From Candidatus Anstonellales archaeon (lineage in GTDB: Archaea; Micrarchaeota; Micrarchaeia; Anstonellales; CG1-02-47-40), in assembly GCA_038869735.1 (NCBI GenBank), contig JAWCQO010000003.1, forward strand, positions 27,696 through 91,695: a DNA stretch of 64,000 bases. Direction: 5' to 3'. The notes under the pieces are model-generated. The model was not told the origin of the DNA. It was given only the letters and a program-made list of their open reading frames with translations, and did no database searches. Shown one piece after another: positions 34,386 to 42,969 of the stretch. Position numbers and translations under genes: made by a program. Each line of letters begins with the position of its first letter. The stretch's first letter is position 1.

Positions 34386-35120
34386 ATGAGGACAAAGCAA
34401 GCAGCAATCCTGGCAGGTGGCCTTGGAACACGCCTCAGGCCATTAACCCACAAAATACCAAAGCCAATGATAGAAATTCACGGGAAGCCATTTTTGGAAT
34501 ACCAGCTCAAATATCTCAAAAAAGAAGGAATTAAAAAAGTTGTATTGCTAACCGGCTACCTTCATGAGCAAATACGTTCATATTTTGGAGATTATTTTGA
34601 AGGTATAAAACTTACATATTCAATAGAGCAAAAACAGCTTGGAACAGCTGGTGCACTCAAAAAAGCAGAAAAGCTCCTTGAACAGACCTTCTTTGTTCTA
34701 AACGGAGACACCTATTTTCCGCTAAAACTTCATCGTCTTGAATCGTTCTTTCTCAAAAAGCCAAATGCAATAGGCGCTCTTTCTGCCTACTCTGGGAGAA
34801 GTAGAGTTGCTACCTACAACCTTCTAATTGAAAAATCTGGTTTGGTTCTTGCATATTCAAAAAATTCACCATCGACCAACTTTAATTCAGTGGATGCAGG
34901 AGCTTCCATCTTCAAAAAAGAGCTCTTGTCGTTTATAACCCACACTCCATGCTCGCTTGAAGATGAAATTTACCCAAAGCTTATTCACGACGGGTTGCTT
35001 TATGCAATCAAAACGTCTCTACGCTTCTATGATATAGGGACATTTAAGAGATTGGACATGGCAAAAAAATTCTTTAAAAGAAGTGTGATGGAACGTGATA
35101 ATTTCAACAGCTCCCCTTAG
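34386..35120 (+). CDS. Sugar-1-phosphate nucleotidyltransferase (HddC-like)
   Basis: A 244-residue short-form nucleotidyltransferase: AAILAGGLGTRLRPLTHKIP with the basic loop KPMIEIHGKPF, then VLNGDTYF holding the metal-binding Asp. There is no C-terminal beta-helix. It precedes a GHMP heptokinase and a phosphoheptose-isomerase-like gene, so it is best read as the enzyme activating heptose 1-phosphate with GTP (HddC role). The family alone would also allow mannose- or glucose-1-phosphate. It overlaps the kinase gene by 26 bp. Confidence 0.75.
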   Translation: MRTKQAAILAGGLGTRLRPLTHKIPKPMIEIHGKPFLEYQLKYLKKEGIKKVVLLTGYLHEQIRSYFGDYFEGIKLTYSIEQKQLGTAGALKKAEKLLEQTFFVLNGDTYFPLKLHRLESFFLKKPNAIGALSAYSGRSRVATYNLLIEKSGLVLAYSKNSPSTNFNSVDAGASIFKKELLSFITHTPCSLEDEIYPKLIHDGLLYAIKTSLRFYDIGTFKRLDMAKKFFKRSVMERDNFNSSP

Positions 35121-36084
35121 AATATCGCTCGGGGGAGGCGGAACGGACCTTCGTTCATATTATTCGAAATTTGGAGGATTTGTATTAAGTGCAGCAATAA
35201 ACAAATACGTTTATCTCCTTGTCCACAATCGATTTGACGGTATGATAAAAGCAAGCTATGCAAAAATGGAAATTGTAGATTCTCCCAATAAGATTGAGCA
35301 CCCTATAATTCGTGAAGCACTCAAAATGACTGGCATCAACAATTCAATTGAGATATTCTCTATGGCAGACATCCCTGCAAATTCAGGCCTTGGTTCCTCT
35401 TCCTCTTATACCGTCGCGCTCTTAAATGGTCTCTATGCTTTTAGAAAAAAGGAACTTACTCCAGAAGAGCTTGCAGAAAAAGCATGCAAGTTAGAGATAG
35501 ACATTCTTGGCCAGCCTATTGGAAAGCAAGACCAGTACATAGCTGCTTTTGGTAGTCTTTGTTCCTTTGAGTTTCTTCCTGATGAGTCGGTCAAAATTCA
35601 GAGACTCAACATCAGTACATCTACTCTGGAAGAGTTAGAAAAAAACCTTTGTCTTTTTTATACAGGCATCCAGCGAACCTCCACCGATATTCTATCCGAA
35701 CAAAATAGCCAAACCGCAAAAAATGATCCGAAAGTACTTGCAAATCTTCACGAGATAAAAAACATCGGCTATGCACTTCGTGATTCAATACTTAGCGGAG
35801 ACTTAGATTTTGTTGGTCGAGCCTTAGCTTTAAACTGGGAAAAAAAGCGGAATCTCTCAACAAAAATATCAAATGACCGCATAGATAAATGGTACGACAT
35901 CGCCATCTCAGCAGGCGCCATGGGAGGAAAGCTTCTTGGGGCGGGAGGAGGCGGCTTTCTCCTTTTTTACTGTCATCAACAAAAACAGCCATCTCTTAAG
36001 AAAAGAATGAGAGCTGCAGGGCTTCGGGAGGTTAAGTTTAGTTTTTCAAGAATAGGGGCAAAACTATTTAGAAACTTCATATAA
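35095..36084 (+). CDS. GHMP-family sugar kinase (HddA-like heptose 7-phosphate kinase), copy 1
   Basis: A 329-residue GHMP kinase: N-terminal STAPLRISLGGGGTDLRSYY, ATP loop PANSGLGSSSSYTVALLN (about 95-112), GKQDQYIAAFG and C-terminal GGKLLGAGGGGFLLFY. The GGGGTDL opening is typical of D-glycero-D-manno-heptose 7-phosphate kinase, which makes the 1,7-bisphosphate. The start is GTG at 35095, inside the end of the nucleotidyltransferase gene (26-bp overlap), because the family begins exactly at this MIIS-type N-terminus. A paralogue lies at 48489. Related kinases for other sugars cannot be fully excluded. Confidence 0.8.
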   Translation: MIISTAPLRISLGGGGTDLRSYYSKFGGFVLSAAINKYVYLLVHNRFDGMIKASYAKMEIVDSPNKIEHPIIREALKMTGINNSIEIFSMADIPANSGLGSSSSYTVALLNGLYAFRKKELTPEELAEKACKLEIDILGQPIGKQDQYIAAFGSLCSFEFLPDESVKIQRLNISTSTLEELEKNLCLFYTGIQRTSTDILSEQNSQTAKNDPKVLANLHEIKNIGYALRDSILSGDLDFVGRALALNWEKKRNLSTKISNDRIDKWYDIAISAGAMGGKLLGAGGGGFLLFYCHQQKQPSLKKRMRAAGLREVKFSFSRIGAKLFRNFI

Positions 36085-36095
36085 AACTAAATTAT

Positions 36096-36725
36096 ATGGC
36101 CATACCCTCAGATTCAGCTCAATTCAACTCAGAACAGTCTGCACTTCACTTCTTTAGCGAGCTAAAAAAAGCCCTAGATGGAGTTTCTCTATCAAGTTTG
36201 TTAGCAACTTGTGACGAGATTTTTAACTGTTGGAAGCGTGGGGGAGTCGTTTATGTGATGGGGAATGGTGGGTCTGGCGCAACAGCAAGTCATTTTGTTT
36301 GCGATTTATCCAAATGGACAGCGTCAGAAGGAAAACTGCGTATAAAAGCGATATCCCTGAATGAAAACATGCCATTAATATCTGCAATCTCAAACGATAT
36401 TGGATTTGATGCTGTCTATGTAGAACAGCTAAAGAACTATGACGTCGGAAAAAACGATATCTTAATAGGATTCAGCACTCTTGGCTCAAGCCGCAGAGAC
36501 AAACGTACTATCAGATCGAATAATCTTATAGAAGCACTAAAGTATGCAAAGTCAAAAGGGGCAAAAACTATTGGATTTATTGGCTTTGACGGTGGACTTA
36601 TGAAAGATTTCTGTGACATTTCAATAATAGTTCCAGTAAATTCTGTGATTCATACTGAATCAGTTCACGTCTGTCTTTGTCATTTTATAGCACAAAATCT
36701 AAAACAAAGAATAAATAGTCTTTAG
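36096..36725 (+). CDS. SIS-domain phosphoheptose isomerase-like protein (divergent GmhA)
   Basis: A 209-residue SIS-fold protein related to GmhA, which converts sedoheptulose 7-phosphate to heptose 7-phosphate. Seen: VMGNGGSGATASHFVCD (about 54-70) and the phosphate loop GFSTLGSS at 125-132. Three features are odd. About eight residues (near 133-140, RRDKRTIR) are inserted right after the phosphate loop. Asp70 stands where GmhA has its catalytic Glu. A Glu near 188 stands where GmhA has Gln, although the last catalytic His seems kept. It may use a different phosphosugar or be a regulatory relative. It ends the operon 30767-36725, abutting a convergent gene. Confidence 0.72.
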   Translation: MAIPSDSAQFNSEQSALHFFSELKKALDGVSLSSLLATCDEIFNCWKRGGVVYVMGNGGSGATASHFVCDLSKWTASEGKLRIKAISLNENMPLISAISNDIGFDAVYVEQLKNYDVGKNDILIGFSTLGSSRRDKRTIRSNNLIEALKYAKSKGAKTIGFIGFDGGLMKDFCDISIIVPVNSVIHTESVHVCLCHFIAQNLKQRINSL

Positions 36726-37865
36726 TTACTCCCTCCCAAATTTATCGCTTTTCTTTTTTGTAACTTGCATATAAACATCCAAGTACTGCTTAGCACATTC
36801 ATCCCATGAATAACTCTCCGCCACTCTTCTTCCCTCAATCCCCATTAACCTTGCCTTATGCGGATTTGCAATCATCCACGTAATGCATCTTGCAAGTTCA
36901 TGTGGAGTCGGTTTGCATAAAAGACCGGTAATGCCATTCCTAACCATTTCAGATACGCCGCCTACATCCGTAGCAACAACAGCTTTTCTTGAAGCCATAG
37001 CTTCCCATACAACTAAGCCAAGAGGCTCCTCTCTGGAAGGAAGAACAAAAATAGTGCACTCTCTAAAAAGCTGACGTAACATCTCTCTCTTAACAAATCC
37101 TGGCATTTCTACCTTATCCTTAATTCCGAGTTTTTCTGCAAGAGAGATACATCTCTGCCTCTCCGGCCCATCACCAGTAATTATTAACTTAACATCAGGT
37201 GGTATATCCGCCAACGCAAAGGCTTTCAAAAGCAAATCAAATCCTTTTTTGTAGACAAACCTTCCTGTGGAATAAATAAACCTTTCAGGAAGCTTATGAT
37301 TGGTAAAAGGTGCAGAATCAAACTCGGTTACATCTATCGCACTCCTTATTGGAAGTGCTCCATCTGTAAACCCCTCTTCATCAAGAAGCTTCTTTGCTAT
37401 AAACTCCGAAACCGCAGTAACGGCCGAAGCGTTTCTTATAAGATATGTTCCAAAAAACCACGATATCCACGAGCGCTTCATAAAAACAGCATCATTTCCA
37501 TGAAAGGTAACTACAAAAGGAATATCTCTAAATAAGCTTATTGCAACGCAACTTGCAAGGGCATTTGAATGTGGAAAATGCACATTGATAACATCTGGAT
37601 TTTCTTCCTTGATTATTTTTATTAGGGCAGGGATTGCCGTAAGTCCAAGTAACCATTTTGGGTTCAGCTGTGGCCTTATAAAAAAGAGCCGCTTTACTCG
37701 GATACCCCTAATCGTTTCCTCCTTAGGAAGTGTCGGTGGATTTCTTGCTGCAACAACTAGCACTTCATGGCCCATCTTTTGAATATGTGACATTATTCTT
37801 TCAAGGCTATCCTCAAGCCCTCCAATTCTTGGAGCATACAGATCCGTAATGGCTATCACTTTCAT
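36726..37865 (-). CDS. GT4-type glycosyltransferase (GT-B fold)
   Basis: A 379-residue cytosolic glycosyltransferase. It has the N-terminal glycine-rich loop YAPRIGGLEDSLERI (about 10-24). The C-terminal nucleotide-sugar domain has STGRFVYKKGFDLLLKAFA, ITGDGPERQRC and the EX7E motif within SREEPLGLVVWEAM. Retaining enzymes of this group add hexoses to lipid-linked glycans from UDP- or GDP-sugars. ATG 37865 lies in a divergent gap opposite a sugar epimerase gene. Donor and acceptor are unknown. Confidence 0.82.
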   Translation of the reverse strand: MKVIAITDLYAPRIGGLEDSLERIMSHIQKMGHEVLVVAARNPPTLPKEETIRGIRVKRLFFIRPQLNPKWLLGLTAIPALIKIIKEENPDVINVHFPHSNALASCVAISLFRDIPFVVTFHGNDAVFMKRSWISWFFGTYLIRNASAVTAVSEFIAKKLLDEEGFTDGALPIRSAIDVTEFDSAPFTNHKLPERFIYSTGRFVYKKGFDLLLKAFALADIPPDVKLIITGDGPERQRCISLAEKLGIKDKVEMPGFVKREMLRQLFRECTIFVLPSREEPLGLVVWEAMASRKAVVATDVGGVSEMVRNGITGLLCKPTPHELARCITWMIANPHKARLMGIEGRRVAESYSWDECAKQYLDVYMQVTKKKSDKFGRE

Positions 37866-37922
37866 AGTCTACACAACCATTCTTAATCAATGAAATAATC
37901 CTCCTTCATATAAAAACATAAT

Positions 37923-37930
37923 CTATAAAA
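37923..37930 (+). promoter_or_regulatory. TATA box of the GalE-like epimerase gene
   Basis: CTATAAAA centred about 27 bp before the ATG at 37954, which places the expected start of transcription on the start codon itself; no ribosome site lies upstream, consistent with a leaderless message. Confidence 0.6.
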
Positions 37931-37953
37931 TAACTTCATCCCAAAGACACCAT

Positions 37954-38919
37954 ATGCGAATTATTGTTATCGGAGGGGCAGGTTTTATAGGAAGCGAAAT
38001 GGCAGGCTTCCTTATAGATAAAGGCCACCATGTCTCCGTAATTGACAATCTAAGGACAGGAAAAGAAAGATATATTACTGAGGCAGGAAAAGGAAAGATA
38101 AATTTCATTTATGGGGATATCCTGAATTTACAAAAAGTTAGAGAAGCTATACGAGAAGTTGATGCTGTGTTTCACTTTGCGGCAAATGCAGACATACGAG
38201 GGGGAATGGAAAACACGTTTCTTGACCTAGAACAAAACCTAATCGGCACATATAATGTCTTAGAAGCTATGAGGCAGGAAGGGGTAAAAAAAATAGTTTT
38301 TGCATCTTCTTCTGGAATATATGGAGAACCTGAAAAAATTCCAACTCCAGAATCATACGGACCTCTTTTTCCTACCTCTCTATATGGCGCAAGCAAACTC
38401 GGAGCCGAAGGCTACATTTCTGCGTTTTGTGAAGCATTCGGAATTCAAGCTTGGATCTTCCGTCTTGTAAACATAGTAGGCGCAAGAAACAGCCATGGAG
38501 TAATCGGAGATTTCATAAGAAAACTGAGAAAGAATCCACATAAACTTGAAATACTAGGAAACGGTAAACAGCAAAAATCTTATCTCCACGTAAGCGATTG
38601 CATTTCTGCAATATACTTCGCGTTTAACAAAGCTAATAACAAAATAAACGTCTTCAATCTTGGGAATGAAGACACAATAAGCGTAAAGGAAGTTGCAGAC
38701 ATAGTATGCGAAGAAATGGGACTTAAAGATGTAACCTACTCCTATACAGGAGGTGAACGAGGCTGGATTGGAGATGCTCCGACAGTCTTACTTTCAGTAG
38801 AAAAGTTAAAGCAACTCGGCTTTAAGTTCTCTGGAAACTCAGCAAGCGCCGTGAGACGCGCAACAAGAGAAATGCTAAAAGAAACAGAGATATATGACAA
38901 AAAGAGAAGTGAAAGTTAA
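37954..38919 (+). CDS. NAD-dependent sugar epimerase (UDP-glucose 4-epimerase-like)
   Basis: A 321-residue extended short-chain dehydrogenase: IGGAGFIGSEMAGFL (about 6-20), VFHFAANADIRGGMEN, SSSGIYGEP, and catalytic Tyr/Lys in LYGASKLGAEGYI. The C-terminal part has YLHVSDCISAI and NLGNEDTISVKEVA, usual for archaeal and bacterial UDP-hexose 4-epimerases. It probably provides a UDP-galactose-type donor. It is a single-gene unit with its own TATA box, and its stop abuts the convergent rmlB gene. Confidence 0.82.
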   Translation: MRIIVIGGAGFIGSEMAGFLIDKGHHVSVIDNLRTGKERYITEAGKGKINFIYGDILNLQKVREAIREVDAVFHFAANADIRGGMENTFLDLEQNLIGTYNVLEAMRQEGVKKIVFASSSGIYGEPEKIPTPESYGPLFPTSLYGASKLGAEGYISAFCEAFGIQAWIFRLVNIVGARNSHGVIGDFIRKLRKNPHKLEILGNGKQQKSYLHVSDCISAIYFAFNKANNKINVFNLGNEDTISVKEVADIVCEEMGLKDVTYSYTGGERGWIGDAPTVLLSVEKLKQLGFKFSGNSASAVRRATREMLKETEIYDKKRSES

Positions 38920-39873
38920 TTACACAAGTTTTTCCCACCATTCCCTATTTTTCTCATACCACTTTACAGTATCCGCCATTCCTTCCTCAAATCCTATTTT
39001 TCTCCTCCACCCTATTTTCTTTATCTTTTCAGAAGAAAGCGCATACCTAAAATCATGTCCCTTCCTATCAGCCACAGATTCTATCCATGTTTCGTCAAAT
39101 CCCATCAATTGCGCCACCATCCGTGCCACTTCAATGTTTCTTCTCTCACACTCGCCCCCAATATTATAAATCTCACCTTTCTTTCCTTTTCTAATAACAA
39201 GCTCTATAGCTTCGCAGTTGTCATATACATGAATCCAGTCTCTTATCTGCTCTCCGCTTCCATAAAGAGGAATTTTTTTTCGTTGCAACAAATTAGTAAT
39301 CATCTTTGGTATAAATTTCTCCGGATGCTGATAAGGTCCATAATTGTTTGAGCTCCTTGTAATAATCGTAAATAGACCGTACGTCCTATTGTAAGCTCTC
39401 ACCAACATGTCCGCTGCAGCTTTGCTTGCAGAATATGGCGAATTTGGAAGAAGCGGACTATCCTCGTTGAAGACTCCTTTATCTATGCTGCCATATACCT
39501 CGTCACTACTAATCTGCACAAATTTTTCTACATCCAATAACCTACAAGCTTCAAGAAGGCGTTGCGTACCAAGAACATCAGTCCTAACAAACTTCTCAGG
39601 GTCTTCTATACTTCTGTCTACATGGGTTTCAGCCGCAAAATTTACGGCGATGTTACAATCCTTTAGTAACTTCTTTACAAGCCCAAAGTTGCAAATATCT
39701 CCACGTACAAACGAATAATTTTTGTTTTTCTCAAAATCCTTGCAGTTTTCCAAATTTCCTGCATAGGTCAGCTTATCAAGGTTTATAATCTCCCAGTCTC
39801 CGTGCTTTGCAAGTACTTTTCGTATGAAATTACTACCTATAAATCCAGCACCGCCACTTACGAGAATCTTCAT
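38920..39873 (-). CDS. rmlB: dTDP-glucose 4,6-dehydratase
   Basis: A 317-residue extended-SDR enzyme that converts dTDP-glucose to dTDP-4-keto-6-deoxyglucose. Seen: ILVSGGAGFIGSNFIRK at the N-terminus, NLDKLTYAGN, FAAETHVDRSI, QISSDEVYGSI, catalytic YSASK, and the family-specific SSNNYGPYQHPEKFIP. ATG 39873 is used because the Rossmann motif begins there; a longer frame to 40002 would run through the promoter into rmlA. It is divergent from rmlA across 72 bp. No RmlC or RmlD homologue was seen, so the keto-sugar probably goes elsewhere than to rhamnose. Confidence 0.92.
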   Translation of the reverse strand: MKILVSGGAGFIGSNFIRKVLAKHGDWEIINLDKLTYAGNLENCKDFEKNKNYSFVRGDICNFGLVKKLLKDCNIAVNFAAETHVDRSIEDPEKFVRTDVLGTQRLLEACRLLDVEKFVQISSDEVYGSIDKGVFNEDSPLLPNSPYSASKAAADMLVRAYNRTYGLFTIITRSSNNYGPYQHPEKFIPKMITNLLQRKKIPLYGSGEQIRDWIHVYDNCEAIELVIRKGKKGEIYNIGGECERRNIEVARMVAQLMGFDETWIESVADRKGHDFRYALSSEKIKKIGWRRKIGFEEGMADTVKWYEKNREWWEKLV

Positions 39874-39945
39874 CTCAATGCCCAAGATATCTTTCTTATG
39901 AAAGTTATTAAAAATGCAAATGCCCCTAATTAAGAGGTTTTCTTT

Positions 39946-41028
39946 ATGAAAGGCGTGATACTTGCCGGAGGGAAGGGCACGCGCCTTCGTCCTCTCACTC
40001 ACAGTGGCGCCAAGCAGCTCATTCCTGTTGCAAATAAACCAATCATCTATTATGCGATAGAAGATTTAGTCTCAGCAGGTATAACTGATATTGGAATAAT
40101 TGTAGGCCACAGCCCAGAACGAATCCAGAGTATAAAAGATGGAATAGGGGACGAGTCAAAGTTTGGCGCAAGAATAACTTATATAGAACAAGAAGCACCT
40201 CTTGGTCTTGCCCATGCCGTTTTGTGCGCAAAAGATTTTGTCTCTGATGACCCCTTTGTAGTTTATCTTGGAGATAACATGCTTGAAAATGGTATCTCCC
40301 CATTTGTCAAGGCGTTTGAGAACTCTGACTCGGATGCCTCAATCCTCATCACTCCGGTTCAGGAACCAGAACTTTATGGTATAGCCTATCTTAACAGTAA
40401 TGGAAACCTTATTAGAGTAGAGGAAAAACCAAAAAACCCCTCCTCAAATATGGCCATAATCGGAGTCTACTTTTTTACAAAATCTATCTTTGAGGTTATC
40501 CCAAGAATAAAGCCTTCCAAAAGAGGTGAGCTTGAGATAACGGATGCAATACAAGAACTAATAATGGCTGGTAAAAAGGTTACCTCATATATTGTAGACG
40601 GTTGGTGGGACGATACAGGTACGCCCAAATCAATTCTTTTGGTAAATAGCAAAGTCCTTGAAAGCGACAAGATTAAGTCAAAGAATGAAGGGGACGTAGA
40701 CAAAGAAGCAATAATCGAAGGAAAAGTCTCTATCGGAAAAGGAACGAGAATAGGCCCGGGGTGCATCATAAAAGGGCCAACCGTAATAGGAGAAAACTGC
40801 CATATACACAACGCAAAGATAGGACCATACGTTAGCATAGGCAACGCATGCAGAATTGAGAACGCAAAGTTGTCCTGGTCCCTTATCCTTGACGGCGTTG
40901 AATTAGTCACAAATATCACATTTATAGATACTATAGTCGGAAAACATACTAGAATTGTTTCAAGATCCAAATCACCTCACCAACCGGCGCAGGTGATTAT
41001 AGGAGAAAACTCAACAATCATATTATGA
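39946..41028 (+). CDS. rmlA: Glucose-1-phosphate thymidylyltransferase, long form
   Basis: A 360-residue nucleotidyltransferase. The N-terminal catalytic domain (about 1-240) has ILAGGKGTRLRPLTHSGAKQ, YLGDNML (metal-binding Asp) and VEEKPKNPSSNMA. A C-terminal left-handed beta-helix domain (about 245-360, SIGKGTRIGPGCII) makes it the long-form type seen in archaea and actinobacteria. It supplies dTDP-glucose to the divergent rmlB. GAGGTTTT precedes the ATG. It heads a plus-strand operon of GT4, methyltransferase, epimerase, aminotransferase and a second GT4. Some long-form relatives use UTP, so the base is not certain. Confidence 0.88.
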   Translation: MKGVILAGGKGTRLRPLTHSGAKQLIPVANKPIIYYAIEDLVSAGITDIGIIVGHSPERIQSIKDGIGDESKFGARITYIEQEAPLGLAHAVLCAKDFVSDDPFVVYLGDNMLENGISPFVKAFENSDSDASILITPVQEPELYGIAYLNSNGNLIRVEEKPKNPSSNMAIIGVYFFTKSIFEVIPRIKPSKRGELEITDAIQELIMAGKKVTSYIVDGWWDDTGTPKSILLVNSKVLESDKIKSKNEGDVDKEAIIEGKVSIGKGTRIGPGCIIKGPTVIGENCHIHNAKIGPYVSIGNACRIENAKLSWSLILDGVELVTNITFIDTIVGKHTRIVSRSKSPHQPAQVIIGENSTIIL

Positions 41029-41058
41029 AAATAATTTTTTTATAGGGGAGATATACTC

Positions 41059-42294
41059 ATGCGCGTCTGCATGTTCACAAGGACAGTGGCTCAGCAAGGC
41101 AAAGGAGGAGTAGAAGACCACATAAATATGCTTTGCCAAGGCCTTTCAAAAGAAGGGATAGAGGTTGAAGTTATTACTACAAGCCATCCCAACAGCTTAG
41201 TATACGAAGAGATAAATGGCGTAAAATATCATTATGTGCCGGGTAGCCAACCAAAGCGGTATTCTCGGCAATGGTGGAAAAACTCCGCGAAGAAGTTTCT
41301 TGAACTCCACCTAAAAGAGCCATTTGACATTGTTCATTCTCAATCTGCAGGCGGTCTTGGCTTTGTTCTTGATAGTCAGTGCAGCTCACTTAAACTTCCT
41401 TTTGTCACTTCTCTTCATGGAACCACATATGATGAAATTCAGACGCAGTTAAATAAACTTAAGAATCTATTAGAAGTTCGCACCATCTCTGATTTTTTTG
41501 ATACATTAAAAATTTTTCCAAAACTTCTGTTTCAGCTTTATAATTACTTTTTTCTAGATCCAAAATACCTCTCTAAATCAGACATAATAATCGCGACAAG
41601 CAATGAACAGAAAAAAATCCTTATAGAGACATTTGCGTTAGATACAAAAAAGATAAGGCTGGTTTACAATGCAGTAGATGAAAATCTTTTCTCTCCGTTG
41701 CCACGCCACTTAGCAGTACAAAAGACAGATTTACTTGGCTCACCTGTCCTTCTTTGCGTTGCTCGACTCGAGCGTGAAAAAGGAGTCCAAAACGCAATAA
41801 TGGGATTGCATTCAATAATAAAAGAATACCCTACTGCATTACTCGTAGTAGTCGGAGACGGAAGTTATCGTCCACGTTTAGAGTCTCTTGCAAGAGACTT
41901 AAACATCAATCATAATGTTAAATTCACCGGATTTGTTCCATATGAATCCCTTCCCTATTATTTTTCATCCTGCGATATTTTTCTCAATCCAACCATACGC
42001 CAGAATGGTTATGATCTAACTGTTCTTGAAGCAATGTCCTGTGAACGACCAGTCATTGCATCGAATATAGGAAGCATGCCTACAGCTATATCAAATGGAA
42101 TTGACGGCATCCTCATAAAACCAGGCTCGGCATCTGACCTTGCTCTTGCGGTGCTAGACTTGCTAAAAAATAAAGAGAAGGCAGACAAAATAGGAAAAAA
42201 TGCGCGCCAAAAAGTTCTTTCGCTCTTTTCATTAAAAAGCATGGTCTCAAGTACGGTTGCTATATATAAAGATGCTTTAGCGCAAGTGAGATAA
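41059..42294 (+). CDS. GT4-type glycosyltransferase with altered EX7E motif
   Basis: A 411-residue GT-B enzyme: N-terminal AQQGKGGVEDHINMLCQGLS (about 10-29), then SLHGTTYDE, VARLEREKGVQNAI, VVGDGSYRPRLES and PYYFSSCDIFLNP. In the nucleotide-sugar site the usual first Glu of EX7E is an Asn (QNGYDLTVLEAM). The same form occurs in some archaeal GT4 enzymes, so activity is still expected. A strong GGGGAGAT ribosome site precedes ATG 41059. It follows rmlA by 30 bp in the operon and may transfer a deoxysugar made nearby (inference). Confidence 0.82.
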   Translation: MRVCMFTRTVAQQGKGGVEDHINMLCQGLSKEGIEVEVITTSHPNSLVYEEINGVKYHYVPGSQPKRYSRQWWKNSAKKFLELHLKEPFDIVHSQSAGGLGFVLDSQCSSLKLPFVTSLHGTTYDEIQTQLNKLKNLLEVRTISDFFDTLKIFPKLLFQLYNYFFLDPKYLSKSDIIIATSNEQKKILIETFALDTKKIRLVYNAVDENLFSPLPRHLAVQKTDLLGSPVLLCVARLEREKGVQNAIMGLHSIIKEYPTALLVVVGDGSYRPRLESLARDLNINHNVKFTGFVPYESLPYYFSSCDIFLNPTIRQNGYDLTVLEAMSCERPVIASNIGSMPTAISNGIDGILIKPGSASDLALAVLDLLKNKEKADKIGKNARQKVLSLFSLKSMVSSTVAIYKDALAQVR

Positions 42295-42298
42295 TAAT

Positions 42299-42967
42299 AT
42301 GGTCAACGGCCCTACCCTTTCCATCCCACCTTACTCAAATTATGGTTATAAGCACCCAGATGAAGCTGAAAGCACAACAAACAGGTTTGAATACCCTATA
42401 ATTGTTAGTATGGTTAAGGAGGGCTCAACAGTTTTAGATATCGGATGTGGAGATGGCTCTCTTGGAAAGCTTTTGATTACTAAGGGATGCAAGGTCTTTG
42501 GTCTTGAGATAGATCCTAATGGCGTGGCTCAATCACAAAGAAAAGGGGTGGATGCAAAAATTTGCGATATTGAAAGCGGCTTACCCTATCCCGACAACTC
42601 GTTTGACTATGCAATAATAAACGTAACTCTTCAGATGCTTTATCGTCCACTATACGTTCTAGAAGAAGCAGTCAGAGTTTCTCAGAAGCAAGTTGTCAGC
42701 TTTCCAAATTTTGCTCACCTTCCCGCAAGAATTGAGATGCTTATCTACGGAAGGATGCCAAAAACAGCGCTCTTTGGTTATGAATGGTATAACACTAGAC
42801 ATATCCATCACATAACTTACAATGATTTCGTCTCCACCATCAAGAAACTAGGTTTAAAAATTTTAAAAGTAAAAACACTTGATCTTCGTGGCAGAAAGGA
42901 AGATTGGCTTTCGCGCTTCTTCCCCTCACTTTTCTGCGGAACAGCCATATTCCTTTTGGAGAAATGA
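42299..42967 (+). CDS. MetW-like SAM-dependent methyltransferase
   Basis: A 222-residue class I methyltransferase fold. Motif I is VLDIGCGDGSLGKLL (about 45-59), LEIDPNG follows, then CDIESGLPYPDNSFDYAI (about 84-101) and the MetW-type segment VSFPNFAHLPARIEML. MetW itself is linked to methionine synthesis, but here the gene sits between a glycosyltransferase and a sugar-nucleotide epimerase, so methylation of a glycan or sugar nucleotide is more plausible. It lies 4 bp after the GT4 gene. Confidence 0.78.
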   Translation: MVNGPTLSIPPYSNYGYKHPDEAESTTNRFEYPIIVSMVKEGSTVLDIGCGDGSLGKLLITKGCKVFGLEIDPNGVAQSQRKGVDAKICDIESGLPYPDNSFDYAIINVTLQMLYRPLYVLEEAVRVSQKQVVSFPNFAHLPARIEMLIYGRMPKTALFGYEWYNTRHIHHITYNDFVSTIKKLGLKILKVKTLDLRGRKEDWLSRFFPSLFCGTAIFLLEK

Positions 42968-42969
42968 AT

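Noticed and set aside
39874-40002. N-terminal extension of rmlB by 43 residues
   Set aside because: The extension crosses the divergent promoter and enters rmlA, while the Rossmann motif begins right after ATG 39873.
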